Below, in pieces: positions 27,061-35,999 of a stretch of DNA of 64,000 bases. The stretch's first letter is position 1. Every line of letters begins with the position of its first letter. Source of the stretch: Paraburkholderia sp. FT54. Lineage in GTDB: Bacteria; Pseudomonadota; Gammaproteobacteria; Burkholderiales; Burkholderiaceae. The notes under the pieces are model-generated. The model made no database searches, was not told where the DNA came from, and saw only the letters and a list, made by a program, of their open reading frames with translations. The position numbers and the translations under genes were made by a program. The stretch spans positions 310,001 to 374,000 of the forward strand of contig NZ_CP134197.1 in the NCBI RefSeq assembly GCF_031585635.1, read 5' to 3'.

Positions 27061-27776
27061 TGGCAACGGCAATGTTGAAAATCAAGGGCCTGCAGGTCAA
27101 CTACGGCGGCATTCAGGCAGTCAAGGGCATCGACCTCGAAGTCGCGCAGGGCGAACTGGTCACGCTGATCGGCGCGAACGGCGCGGGCAAGACCACGACG
27201 ATGAAGGCGATCACCGGTCTGAAGCCGTACTCGGCGGGTGACATCGAGTACATGGGCCAGTCGATCAAGGGCATCCCGGCGCACGAACTGCTCAAGCGCG
27301 GTCTGGCGATGGTGCCGGAAGGGCGCGGCATCTTCGCGCGCATGTCGATCGTCGAGAACATGCAGATGGGCGCGTATCTGCGCACGGACACGGACGCCAT
27401 CAAGGCGGACGTCGATCGCATGTTCGGCTTCTTCCCGCGTCTGAAGGAGCGCGCGTTGCAGTACGCGGGCACGCTCTCGGGTGGCGAACAGCAGATGCTG
27501 GCAATGGCGCGCGCGATCATCTCGCGTCCCAAATTGCTACTGCTGGACGAACCGTCGATGGGCCTGTCGCCGATCATGGTCGAGAAGATCTTCGAAGTGG
27601 TGCGGGCGATCTCGGGCGAAGGCATGACCGTGCTGCTGGTCGAGCAGAACGCGCGTCTCGCATTGCAGGCGGCGAACCGCGGCTACGTGATGGACTCGGG
27701 TCTGGTCACGATGTCCGGCGACGCGAAGCAGATGCTGGATGATCCGAAGGTGCGGGCGGCGTATCTGGGTGAATGA
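27060..27776 (+). CDS. livF: Liv ABC transporter ATPase LivF
   Basis: The ATG at 27060 overlaps the livG stop (TAATG), giving 238 residues. Walker A GANGAGKTT, the LivF block MVPEGRGIFARMSIVENM, signature LSGGEQQMLAMARA, Walker B LLLLDEPSMGL and the switch region VLLVEQNARLAL are all present. It completes the liv operon. The longer open frame that starts inside livG is rejected. Confidence 0.95.
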   Translation: MATAMLKIKGLQVNYGGIQAVKGIDLEVAQGELVTLIGANGAGKTTTMKAITGLKPYSAGDIEYMGQSIKGIPAHELLKRGLAMVPEGRGIFARMSIVENMQMGAYLRTDTDAIKADVDRMFGFFPRLKERALQYAGTLSGGEQQMLAMARAIISRPKLLLLDEPSMGLSPIMVEKIFEVVRAISGEGMTVLLVEQNARLALQAANRGYVMDSGLVTMSGDAKQMLDDPKVRAAYLGE

Positions 27777-27938
27777 GACATTTAAAGGGTCGCCCGGCAG
27801 GTACCGCCAATTTACCGACCCTGAGGTGAGGCCAGGAACTGCTACCGGACCGTTCGGCCCTTGCCTTGCATGCCTTGCGCGGAGATCTCGGGCTCGCGCT
27901 TGGACGATACACCTTTCTCGTACCTACCGAAGGACATC

Positions 27939-28523
27939 ATGGAATCCATCGCTAACCGCCAGTTTTCCTGTCGTTCAGAATGTTCTGAGCCGGTGGGAGT
28001 GTCATCCTCTAGAATCGACGCTTCGGTGCCAAAGGGCGCGATTGCGGAAATTTCACGGTGCAATAAGTCCGTGGGGCTATCCGTAAAGGCGATGTTGCGG
28101 CTAGCCTTTGGCAGCCTGCTGGCAAGCACCGTTGTCGTCGGCAGTATTGCGCTGATCCAGATTCGCGGGATCGGCAAATCAACGCAACTGATCTATGACC
28201 AGGGCTATGTTGCGAGTATTGCTGCCGAGGAGGCTCGTGACTATATGCTGCGCGCGAGCCGCGCACAAAAATCGCTACTCACGGCCTCCACAGCAAAGGA
28301 ACGCGACAACCTGGGCGCCGAGATCGACAGCGATCTGGACAACATCAACCAGCAACTCGCGACTATTCAGTCGCTCTCGAACGACGCCGACAGCATCGTT
28401 CTCGACAAAAAGCTGGGCACGGCAATCAATGGCTGGAGTGTCAACCTGCGTGCTTTTGTCAAACTGGTGAAAGGACAGTCGATCGATCTGTCGCAGATGA
28501 ACTGGCAGGTGGGAACAATGGAC
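27939..28523 (+). pseudogene. Chemotaxis receptor gene cut by an IS
   Basis: From ATG 27939 (GAAGGA upstream) the frame encodes a basic cytoplasmic start, the MCP lead-in SVKAMLRLAFGSLLASTVVVGSIAL (first membrane segment, about residues 50-70) and a helical periplasmic sensor of the four-helix type (EEARDYMLRASRAQKSLLTA). At 28524 the IS6-family element begins, and translation stops inside it at 28589. The second membrane segment, HAMP and signalling domains are absent from the window. The start is uncertain. Confidence 0.7.
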
Positions 28524-29366
28524 GGCTCTGGTGCAAATAGGATGTTTTGGCGAGACGTTTATAAGTGGTATGGATGCCTTATCGATTGAACAGGACGGCA
28601 TTCCAGACGTCGGGCGTAGTGGCATCCTTGAGGCCGAGCTTCGCGAGATTGAACTGCCCCTTGCGAATGCGATGCATCAACTCGATTCCTGAAATCGTGG
28701 TCGCAGCGCTCCTGAATCGCTTGAAACCAAGCATAACCTTCGTGCGCGACTTGATGTTCCGATGGTCCTGCTCGATCAGGTTATTCAGATACTTCGAGGA
28801 TCTAACTTCGGTGCCGGCAGGAAGTAAGCCCTCAGCCTTCATCTCGCGCACGGCCCGGTGCGAAGCAGCATAGCCGTCGAGCGTGATCGTGAGCGGCGGA
28901 TGGCCCTGATGCTTAATGGCCTTCCTGATAAACGCTTTTGCTGCTGTTACGTCACGTTTGACGCGAAGCATGAAGTCCACTGTCCTGCCAGACCGATCGA
29001 CTGCCCGATAGAGGTAGACCCACTTGCCGCGAATCTTCAGGTAGGTTTCATCGACACGCCATGACCGCCCTGCGGGCGTGCCGAAACGGTTCCAGCTTTT
29101 GACGAACTCCGGCGTGAAACGCTTCACCCAACGGAGGATCGTGGTGTGCGCCAGCGACAAACCCCGCTCGGCCATCATCTCGACCAGATCACGCAAACTG
29201 AGCTTGTAACGAAGGTACCAGCGCACACACAGAATGATGATCTCACGATCAAAATGCCGCCCATCGAACAACCCACCCCTAGTCTTCAGCTTGCTCATCA
29301 TCAGCCATCAATTCGTTTGTTTCGACAACTCTAACCGATCTCGTCATCCCTATTTGCACCAGAGCC
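28524..29366 (-). mobile_element. IS6-family insertion sequence
   Basis: The 843-bp element is bounded by inverted ends GGCTCTGGTGCAAATAGG (left at 28524; complement ending at 29366), which differ by one base just inside. It encodes a single IS6-type transposase. The 8-base flanks, caatggac on the left and acttcatc on the right, do not match, so this is not a simple insertion: the two flanks were probably brought together by deletion or replicon fusion between IS copies. Confidence 0.9.
28579..29301 (-). CDS. IS6-family transposase
   Basis: The 240-residue DDE transposase has the IS6 layout: N-terminal HTH-like part ([22 protein letters not shown], then [16 protein letters not shown]), catalytic Asp in [14 protein letters not shown], second Asp in [11 protein letters not shown] and Glu in [14 protein letters not shown]. 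It has the family's full length and appears intact. IS6 elements move by replicative cointegration. Confidence 0.93.
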   Translation of the reverse strand: MMSKLKTRGGLFDGRHFDREIIILCVRWYLRYKLSLRDLVEMMAERGLSLAHTTILRWVKRFTPEFVKSWNRFGTPAGRSWRVDETYLKIRGKWVYLYRAVDRSGRTVDFMLRVKRDVTAAKAFIRKAIKHQGHPPLTITLDGYAASHRAVREMKAEGLLPAGTEVRSSKYLNNLIEQDHRNIKSRTKVMLGFKRFRSAATTISGIELMHRIRKGQFNLAKLGLKDATTPDVWNAVLFNR

Positions 29367-29803
29367 ACTTCATCTACATTGCGCGGGACGACGAATACCA
29401 GTGTCCAGCCGGTGAACGGGCAATCTACCGTTTCACCCGGGAGGAACATGGTATGCAGTTACGCCGATACTGGAGCAGCGCCTGTCCTCAGTGCCCAATA
29501 AAATCGCAATGCACGCCAAGTCCGTATCGGCGAATCACCCGATGGGAACACGAGTCAGTGTTGGAAGGTGTTCAACGTCAACTCGACCAAACGCCTGAGG
29601 CAATGACGATACGCCGACGCACCGTCGAACATGTCTTCGGGACGTTCAAGCACTGGATGGGTTACACGCACTTCCTGACACGCCGGCTACCCAACGTGGG
29701 CACCGAAATGAGTCTTAACGTACTTGCCTACAATCTCACCCGAGTGCTGCGAATCCTGGGGTTCAAGAAGACAATGAAGGCGATGCGGCTGGTGGGTGCG
29801 TGA
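29367..29803 (+). pseudogene. 3' part of an IS1182-family transposase
   Basis: Directly adjoining the IS6-family right end is a frame of about 145 residues with the C-terminal part of an IS1182-type transposase: a Cys-rich stretch (YQCPAGERAIYRFTREEHG and CPQCPIKSQCTPS) and the final Glu region RRRTVEHVFGTFKHWMGYTH. The N-terminal two thirds are gone. It is distinct from the intact IS1182-type element at 44610-46226. Confidence 0.8.
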
Positions 29804-30092
29804 GCACCCCGTAGGTCCTAAAACAAAGCCCTTAAACTCGTCTGGAACGCATCAGAGACGTTCACCTTCTCGTCGTCGCCGTGATGACCGCAAAGGCAGT
29901 CGAACGCGCCGCCGGGGTCAGAGTCACGCGTCGAATCGCAATTCCATCGGGTTTCCACACGACCTGGGTCGATTAGCGCCCTCGAGTCCGCCACGAAGTG
30001 ACGTTGGTCTCACCGGCGTCGTCTTCTTCGTGCCGCAACCGTGGCAATCCGCTACTTTTGCCCCCCTTCCTGACTTCCGCCATGTGTGCGGC
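29804..30092. other. Intergenic region after the IS remnant
   Basis: Only short Arg-rich open frames are present. The right end of the IS1182-type remnant should lie in the first 50 bases, but its partner end is deleted, so it cannot be located. Confidence 0.35.
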
Positions 30093-30116
30093 GGTGGGGC
30101 ACATGCGTGCCCCACC
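30093..30116 (-). terminator. Hairpin after the MetX-like gene
   Basis: GGTGGGGCAC (30093-30102) and GTGCCCCACC (30107-30116) form a perfect 10-bp stem with a four-base loop, eight bases beyond the stop codon of the minus-strand gene ending at 30125. No T-run follows. Confidence 0.5.
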
Positions 30117-30124
30117 CGAGTGGA

Positions 30125-31138
30125 TTAATCGTCCAGCAAGCTCCTGATCGAAGCGGTGATGAGGTCCGCGTCTTCTTTGCATACTGACGGCAAGCCAGCG
30201 CGATGTCCCCAGTCGGAGCGGATCGGCAGCAGCCGTGCATTGGACATCTGCTCCACTTCGAGCCGATTATCCTCGACCTGGAAGTAAAGATCGGTATCAC
30301 CGGGCATGATCAGGGCCTTGGCGGTGATCGCACGCAGCGCCGCATCGAAGTCGCCGCGATAGAGCTCGTTGTCCGCGATATTGGCGTGCTGCCACGTCCA
30401 GAGGTGCGACAGCAGATTGTTGGCGTCGCGCTTGAGGAAGTTGCCTTCCCACGAGAAGACCAGATAGTCCTCGAGCGACGAGTGCCCGGACTTTCGCCAC
30501 ATCTCCGACCGATAGAACGTCTGGGACATGGCCATCGCCGCGTAGCTGCGTGCCATCGCGCGCAAGCCCCGTTCGGGATGCCGCACGAAATAACCGTTTT
30601 CAAACGCGGGATCGGCCGTCAGGGTGGCGCGAATGCCCTCCAGAAAAACCTGGTTATGCGGCGAGCACTTCGCCGCGCCGCACAGCACGACCAAGCGCTC
30701 AACCATGTTCGGAAACAGGGCTGCCCAATGATAGGCCTGCATGCCGCCCATCGACCAGCCGAGCGCCAGGCGCACCGAGCGGATGCCCAGCTGTTCCGTC
30801 AAGAGCCGATGCTGGATTCGCACGTTGTCCATCATTGTGAAGTTCGGCCAGCGGTTGCTGTTGTATGGCACGCTGGCATTGCTCGGCGAAGACGAAAGCC
30901 CATTGCCAAACAAACTTGGGATGACGACAAAATACTTGTCGGTGTCGAGCGCCTTGCCAGGACCGACCATCCAGTCGATGTCGTAGTGATGCGCGGCAAA
31001 CGAGGTCAAATAGAGGATGACGTTCGATTTGTCGTTGTTGAGCGTGCCATAAGTTTGGTAGGCAAGCTTTGCCCCACGGAAAGTCATGCCGGACTGCAAC
31101 ACCACGTTGCCGGCATCGAAGGTGAAGTAATCATCCAT
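30125..31138 (-). CDS. MetX-like alpha/beta hydrolase
   Basis: From the ATG at 31138 the protein has 337 residues of the homoserine O-acetyltransferase-like branch of the alpha/beta hydrolases. The nucleophile elbow [14 protein letters not shown] gives Ser129; the acid is in MPGDTDLYF and the base in SDWGHRAG. The family block [13 protein letters not shown] is intact. True MetX enzymes acylate homoserine; this subgroup includes hydrolases of unknown substrate, so methionine synthesis is not claimed. A longer start at 31213 would add a hydrophobic 25-residue leader resembling a signal peptide, with no better ribosome binding site. Confidence 0.8.
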   Translation of the reverse strand: MDDYFTFDAGNVVLQSGMTFRGAKLAYQTYGTLNNDKSNVILYLTSFAAHHYDIDWMVGPGKALDTDKYFVVIPSLFGNGLSSSPSNASVPYNSNRWPNFTMMDNVRIQHRLLTEQLGIRSVRLALGWSMGGMQAYHWAALFPNMVERLVVLCGAAKCSPHNQVFLEGIRATLTADPAFENGYFVRHPERGLRAMARSYAAMAMSQTFYRSEMWRKSGHSSLEDYLVFSWEGNFLKRDANNLLSHLWTWQHANIADNELYRGDFDAALRAITAKALIMPGDTDLYFQVEDNRLEVEQMSNARLLPIRSDWGHRAGLPSVCKEDADLITASIRSLLDD

Positions 31139-31550
31139 CTGTTGAATCGTCAGTGAAGTAAAAGTAATGGTGGCTGTAATGATCGCGGCAAGCGCAATAG
31201 CACATGGCCGCAATGGGCGGGGCAGGCATCAAGCGCATCGACAAACGTGCCGCAAACGCTCCGCTTGACCTCATCGTTATACGGATTGACGTTGTCTACA
31301 TCGAAGCGCGTTGCAAATTATCGCGAACTATTGAATTCTGCGCTGTGCCAGCGCAGCGTTGCAGTTTGCCGGGCGATTCCCGGATGGGCACCTTCGATTC
31401 GTCCGTGCCGGTGGCGGTTCAGCGGGAAAGGGTTTCCAGACGCGAAATTGATGTCGCCGGCGAAAGCAGGTCAGGTCCTGTAGGTTGCAGGGCCGCAGCA
31501 GCAAGGTCTCAGTCCGGCCAGTTGCTGCCATTGGTCAACAACTGTTGACG

Positions 31551-31590
31551 GACATTCAGCCGGCCGTTCTGTCCAGGCAGCGGACGTTCG
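31551..31590 (+). repeat. Dispersed intergenic repeat, copy C
   Basis: GACATTCAG, CCGGCCGTTC and CAGCGGACGTTCG occur in the same order as in copies A, B and D, with more divergence at the right end. Confidence 0.5.
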
Positions 31591-31927
31591 CCTCGTCCTC
31601 TACGCACACACGGTGATCGCTCCATCGGGTGGTTTCGTGGGCCGCAAGAGCGATGGTGAAGCCCGCGCCGAAACCATCTGCATCGGTTTGCAGCGAACCA
31701 TGCATGGACGCCGGGTTCATGACCCAGGCTCTCCCGGCGGGCGCATGACCTCCGCATAACCAGATTGACTCTACCCGGGCGCCTTTCGTCGCGAAGTTCA
31801 GGCCCGCTACATGATGATCCATACCTTGTTCAGGCTTATTCCTCCAGAGAATCACGCTCGCGTCTTCAGGCTCATAAATCGTTAAACAAGACTTTGTGGT
31901 GACATTCAAAATCGGATGGCATAACAT
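31556..31927 (-). CDS. Doubtful hypothetical protein
   Basis: The frame gives 123 residues with balanced composition (for example IYEPEDASVILWRNKPEQG) but no recognised domain and no close ribosome binding site. Its last codons run into the dispersed repeat, so the C-terminus is probably not original. It may be a remnant. Confidence 0.25.
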   Translation of the reverse strand: MLCHPILNVTTKSCLTIYEPEDASVILWRNKPEQGMDHHVAGLNFATKGARVESIWLCGGHAPAGRAWVMNPASMHGSLQTDADGFGAGFTIALAAHETTRWSDHRVCVEDEANVRCLDRTAG

Positions 31928-32040
31928 TGATCCGCCGCATCTTGTTTCAGCCGGCCCTTCGGCGGCAGCTCTGTTTAGGCCGGCAGGTTTGCCGTCCTGC
32001 GTACTCGTTAATTTAAAAAGAAGTTAACCAAGAGGCGATT

Positions 32041-32883
32041 ATGTCGAACAATCTCATTGAGCATGTCGTGGGGAAGCTGGGGAAAGAGAATTCCACTGCA
32101 TGCAAGATTTGTGGGGGCACTGCTCAACCATTCGATTTTGTCGATTTCAACAAGACATGCGATAAGAGCATTTATCCATCTGGGCTGCTCGGAATTCCGG
32201 TGCTCTACAGGAAATGTGCCGACTGCTATTTTATTTTCACGGATTTTTTCGACGACTTTACACCAGACCAGTGGCGAACTCATGTCTACAATGATGATTA
32301 TGCGAAAGTTGATCCAGACTACGAGAGTAAACGCCCTCGAAGCAACGTTATGAAAATAAACGTTCTTCTGATTGGTCGTAAGAATAAAATCATCGGTTTG
32401 GATTGTGGCGGTGGGAATGGAAAAACCTCCGCTCTTCTAAGAGAGCAGGGATGGGCATTCGATTCTTACGATCCGTTCGGGCATACCGATATGTCGCCAG
32501 AACGAATGGGCCGCTACAATTTCTGCTCAGCAATGGAAGTTTTCGAGCACTCGCCAAATCCAGTCTCATCGCTTCAAGATATCGTTGGGAAAATGGCATC
32601 CGGGCGCGTAATGATCGTGATCGGAACAGGTATACATGACGGCATCGTTTCGGCGCAAACAAGGCTTTCCTGGTGGTATGCCGCGCCGCGTAATGGCCAT
32701 ATCTCCCTCTATTCGCGCAGGTCAATCGAAGTCCTGGCATCCAAATTCGGCTTGTCCTATGCGAGCATTTATCCGGGCACACATTTACTCACGCGGGACA
32801 TTGGAAAGCGCGAGACGTTACCGATGCGATCGCGCCTGCACTTGGTCTGGCGCGTACGGCACCCGCTTGGATCTGAGCAATAA
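32041..32883 (+). CDS. Class I SAM-dependent methyltransferase
   Basis: The 280-residue protein starts with a zinc-ribbon-like pair of Cys motifs (CKICGG near residue 21, CADC near 59). It continues with a Methyltransf_23-type Rossmann domain: motif I GLDCGGGNGKTSALLREQGW, then DSYDPFG and the family's CSAMEVFEHSPNPV. Such two-part proteins modify sugars, polyketides or cell-surface molecules. Its base composition is clearly less GC-rich than its neighbours and codon use differs (many AAA, AAT, TTT), which points to horizontal acquisition. It stands alone. Confidence 0.8.
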   Translation: MSNNLIEHVVGKLGKENSTACKICGGTAQPFDFVDFNKTCDKSIYPSGLLGIPVLYRKCADCYFIFTDFFDDFTPDQWRTHVYNDDYAKVDPDYESKRPRSNVMKINVLLIGRKNKIIGLDCGGGNGKTSALLREQGWAFDSYDPFGHTDMSPERMGRYNFCSAMEVFEHSPNPVSSLQDIVGKMASGRVMIVIGTGIHDGIVSAQTRLSWWYAAPRNGHISLYSRRSIEVLASKFGLSYASIYPGTHLLTRDIGKRETLPMRSRLHLVWRVRHPLGSEQ

Positions 32884-33180
32884 AGTGCTGCGGTGAGGGC
32901 TACCTGCTGGATTAATAGGAGCATTGCTGCCTGTTCTGATTGAAGCATGCAAAATAAAACCGCGTACTTCACGACGAGGCACTGACGCGTCGGGAAAGGG
33001 TTGAATGGGCGCTTTTCGCCGATTGCTTCGCGCCTGTCCCGAAGGGACGAACGGCCGGCGCAGCTTCGAAGCGGTCACTGAGATGCCGCTGATACGAGCG
33101 GCAGAAGCGGGTCGACATGAGCCAGTCGCGTCGCACTGCAGTCGGCCACAGACCAGGCACATCGGCGTCGTGTCGACACG

Positions 33181-33849
33181 CTACACCATGATGAATCCGT
33201 GCCGCATACCGAGCATCACCGCTTCGGTGCGGTTGGTCGCGCCTAGCTTGCCGAAAATGGAGGAGAGGTGGAATTTCACTGTGTTGTCCGAGATGTCGAG
33301 TTGCCGCCCGATCTCCTTGTTGCCAAGTCCTTCTGCGAGCATCGTCAGTACTTCGATCTCGCGCAAGGTCAGGGTTTCGAAGAACACACCAGACGCCGTC
33401 TGCCGCGGCGGTCTCCGTCCGGCCAGCAGCCTCCCGAGGATCTCTGACGACAGTACGTAAAGGCCCGTGGCCGCAGCTTCGATGGACGCGACGATTTCGC
33501 CTGGCATCGCGTCACGCGGCAGGATCGCCATCGGATCGCCCGGCAAAGCATCAAGAATCCAGTCGCTGTCCGCCGCATCGGTCAACAGGACGAGCGCCAA
33601 TGGCGCGTGCCCTATGTCGAATCCAGCCCTGAGTGCGTCGCTCGCCTCCGGCTCCATGTCGATCACGACCACATCCGGGACTGAACCGGCAAGACAGTCG
33701 GCGAGCATTCCAGCGTCGGCTGCGCTGCCCGCGAATTTGAGTGCCGGATTCATCTCGACAATCGCTTGCAGGCTTACGCGCACCTGCGGCGAATCCGCAA
33801 TAACCGCGACCCGGACCGGGCTCATCTGTGCCATCTGTCCATCCGACAT
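33181..33849 (-). CDS. LuxR/NarL-type response regulator
   Basis: The 222-residue protein has a receiver-like domain (residues about 10-130; Asp19 and Asp64 in VVVIDMEPEAS retained, but the conserved Lys appears as Arg in ILPRDAMPG) and a C-terminal LuxR helix-turn-helix (LTLREIEVLTMLAEGLGNKE and DISDNTVKFHLSSIFGKLGA). It follows the protease gene at 33868 after 18 bases and should be in its operon. No histidine kinase is present nearby, so phosphorylation is uncertain. Confidence 0.85.
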   Translation of the reverse strand: MSDGQMAQMSPVRVAVIADSPQVRVSLQAIVEMNPALKFAGSAADAGMLADCLAGSVPDVVVIDMEPEASDALRAGFDIGHAPLALVLLTDAADSDWILDALPGDPMAILPRDAMPGEIVASIEAAATGLYVLSSEILGRLLAGRRPPRQTASGVFFETLTLREIEVLTMLAEGLGNKEIGRQLDISDNTVKFHLSSIFGKLGATNRTEAVMLGMRHGFIMV

Positions 33850-33867
33850 TTGACCGGTTCCGGGACC

Positions 33868-34806
33868 TCACCGGCACGAATCCCGTTGCGGGCGTTCGCC
33901 CACGGTTACCGAACACTGGTTGCGTTCGCCGCCCCGGATCAGCGCGATGTTCAACCGCTGTCTGATGCTCCCGGAACCAAGCGCGGTGTGCACGTCGTCG
34001 ATGTCGCGACAAGGCTTGCCGTCCAATTCGATCAGCACATCGCCCAAGAGCACGCCCGCTTCCTCCGCCGGACCGCCCGACGCGAGCGAATTGACCAGCA
34101 ATCCACGGTCGGAAGACAGGTTCATTTTTTTGATCCACGCATCCGGCAGGTTCACCTGCTGCGTGCCGACGCCAAGGTAGCCCCGTGAGACGCGCCCGTT
34201 AGCCAGCAGTTCCTCGGTGAGGCGCTCGACGGTCATCCCGGGGATCACAATGCCGGCGCCACGCGCAAGCGCCGATGTGCAGATGCCCATGACCTGCCCG
34301 CGCACATCCGCGAGGGCAGCGCCGGAGAAACCCGGGTGCAGGCCGCCGTCCAGTCGCACGAATGCATCGATCTGACCGCCCCTCCAGGTGCGCCAGGGAC
34401 CACCAGCGCTGCCTATCACGCCAAAATCGGCACTGGTGCCGAACCCGTCCCCCCGCGCGACCGCGAGCACAAGGTGGCCTGCCTTGAGTGAGCGGGCATC
34501 GCCGGACTCGACTGGGTCCAGCTCCACGCCGTCCAGTTTCAGCACAGCGACGTCGGTGCCGGTATCGAGGCCCGCGAGGACTGCGGCGACCGTATGGCCA
34601 TCGGCCAGCGTGACCTTGATCCCGTCCTCGCGTCTGAGCGTGTGCGCAGCCGTCACGACGACGCCATGCCGCCAGATTACCCCACTTGAAGGAATGCGAT
34701 GCCGTCCGTGTACCGCGACGACGCTCTGTCCGACCCGTTCGACGATTCCCGCCAGACTGCTGGACAGATCCAGCAACGGATTGCCGCTTGACGATGTACT
34801 TTCCAT
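33868..34806 (-). CDS. HtrA-like S1C serine protease
   Basis: From ATG 34806, which has a perfect AGGAGG six bases upstream, the protein has 312 residues. A trypsin-like domain (about 20-190) carries the triad His55 (VVTAAHTL), Asp85 (GTDVAVLK) and Ser161 (HPGFSGAAL), followed by a PDZ domain (about 200-300, VSRGYLGVGTQQVN and GVLLGDVLIELDGKP). The Ser motif differs from the usual GNSGGP. There is no signal peptide or membrane anchor, so it appears cytoplasmic, unlike DegP/DegQ. It is co-transcribed with a LuxR-type regulator. Confidence 0.85.
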   Translation of the reverse strand: MESTSSSGNPLLDLSSSLAGIVERVGQSVVAVHGRHRIPSSGVIWRHGVVVTAAHTLRREDGIKVTLADGHTVAAVLAGLDTGTDVAVLKLDGVELDPVESGDARSLKAGHLVLAVARGDGFGTSADFGVIGSAGGPWRTWRGGQIDAFVRLDGGLHPGFSGAALADVRGQVMGICTSALARGAGIVIPGMTVERLTEELLANGRVSRGYLGVGTQQVNLPDAWIKKMNLSSDRGLLVNSLASGGPAEEAGVLLGDVLIELDGKPCRDIDDVHTALGSGSIRQRLNIALIRGGERNQCSVTVGERPQRDSCR

Positions 34807-35360
34807 GTCACGCCTCCTGCCATTTGCGACACGACCCGCTCGTGCCTCATGCCGCCCATTGCGCACGGATCCTTCGCAGGTAGAGTGGCGACGGGCGGAT
34901 TCAGAATGACAGAACGACAATGGGCACACATCACCCGAATGGGTAGTCGACTGGGTGCAGTCGGCACGTCGGCATGCAACACGATTTGCCCGTTGCGCAT
35001 CTTGCGCGTCGGCTGGACTACGCTCCAGGATTGCCGCCCAATCGTGGCGAAATTGACATTCGGGCCAGTGTGATCGTGCCGCCTTCACCGGCGTGGCGAA
35101 CTAACCGAGTGCGCGATGCGGTCCCGGCTATTTGCGCATGACTTAGTAGCGAGCAGCATGTTCGCGTCCGCAGGAGCGCAGAATAGGACGCAACGTCGGC
35201 TGCGCGGTCGCGCTGCCGACCCGCCGTCGCTATTCCGGTTCCGGCAGCGAGCGGATCAACCCGGAACGGACCGGCAACCACGGCTGCCAGGCGCGCATGT
35301 TATCTGCCCATAGTAAAAACGGGGGCGCGATCGGAAACAGACTCGACTGTAGAAGCTGGT
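34807..35360. other. Intergenic region upstream of the protease
   Basis: The promoter of the protease/regulator pair should lie here. Open frames present are antisense-like and Arg-rich with no recognisable domain. I see no clear repeat or RNA gene. Confidence 0.4.
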
Positions 35361-35699
35361 TTACGGCCCGGCAAGACCGTTCGTCTTCGCCGCCATGATG
35401 AAGTCGTTCTCGTGCAGGCCCTTGATCTTTTTCGTCCGCCACGAAACAGTGGCCCAGCCCCAGCCAAAACAGATGTCGGGATGGTGTCCCTCGGCGTCGG
35501 CGAGGTGCGAGACCCCGGCCACGAATTCGTAGGCTTGCTTGAAATCCTTGAAGCCGAACTTGCGCTCTATGCGGTGACCCTCTTCGACCAGCACCCAGTC
35601 GGGTGTCTGGGCCAGCCAGTCGACGGCCTGTGCTTCCGTGAGAGGCGAAACGCCGCCGCGGCAGGGCATGCAATGCCTCGACTGTAGATCATCATTCAT
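35361..35699 (-). CDS. phhB: Pterin-4a-carbinolamine dehydratase
   Basis: The 112-residue protein belongs to the PCD/DCoH family, which dehydrates 4a-hydroxytetrahydropterin during recycling of the phenylalanine hydroxylase cofactor; some bacterial members have other roles. The active-site motif EGHHPDI is present (two adjacent His), followed by WGWATVSWRTKKIKGLHEND. Length matches the family. The start overlaps the stop of a small upstream gene as ATGA. No phenylalanine hydroxylase is in the window. Confidence 0.92.
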   Translation of the reverse strand: MNDDLQSRHCMPCRGGVSPLTEAQAVDWLAQTPDWVLVEEGHRIERKFGFKDFKQAYEFVAGVSHLADAEGHHPDICFGWGWATVSWRTKKIKGLHENDFIMAAKTNGLAGP

Positions 35700-35953
35700 C
35701 GCACTTTGCCTCCGTTCGCGTCAGCTACCCTGTCAGGCACATTGCTACGATACGCCCGTCGACGTTGCAGGCACACCTCGATGAGGCGTTTCGACGTCGA
35801 CTGCGGTAGGGTGACGCCGAGACGAGTGCTATTGAATAGTTGTTGTAACGCCGCCTGCGCTTTCGCGACTAGCTCAGGGTCTCCGCCATTAGCAACGGTC
35901 GGGTTCGTCATGCCCTGGCCCATTGCTTCGCGGGCTTTCTCGTTCCTCAGCAT
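35696..35953 (-). CDS. Small hypothetical protein coupled to phhB
   Basis: The 85-residue product (MLRNEKAREAMGQG at the start, with a central helix AKAQAALQQLFNSTRLG) is soluble and basic at the C-terminus. I do not recognise it. Its stop codon overlaps the phhB start by four bases, which argues that it is translated and coupled to phhB. Confidence 0.5.
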   Translation of the reverse strand: MLRNEKAREAMGQGMTNPTVANGGDPELVAKAQAALQQLFNSTRLGVTLPQSTSKRLIEVCLQRRRAYRSNVPDRVADANGGKVR

Positions 35954-35999
35954 CCGTCACCGAAATCCATTTACATCGCGGGCAGGGCCCCGGACCCGC

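Larger units (their letters stand above)
31139..32040. other. Intergenic region with repeat copy C
   Basis: Apart from the dispersed repeat at 31551-31590 and a doubtful minus-strand frame at 31556-31927, I see nothing. It ends with an AT-richer stretch and the ribosome binding region of the methyltransferase gene. Confidence 0.4.

Noticed and set aside
28524..30124. Composite transposon bounded by IS elements
   Set aside because: The IS1182-type part is only a 3' remnant and no second IS6 copy is present in the window, so no composite unit can be drawn.
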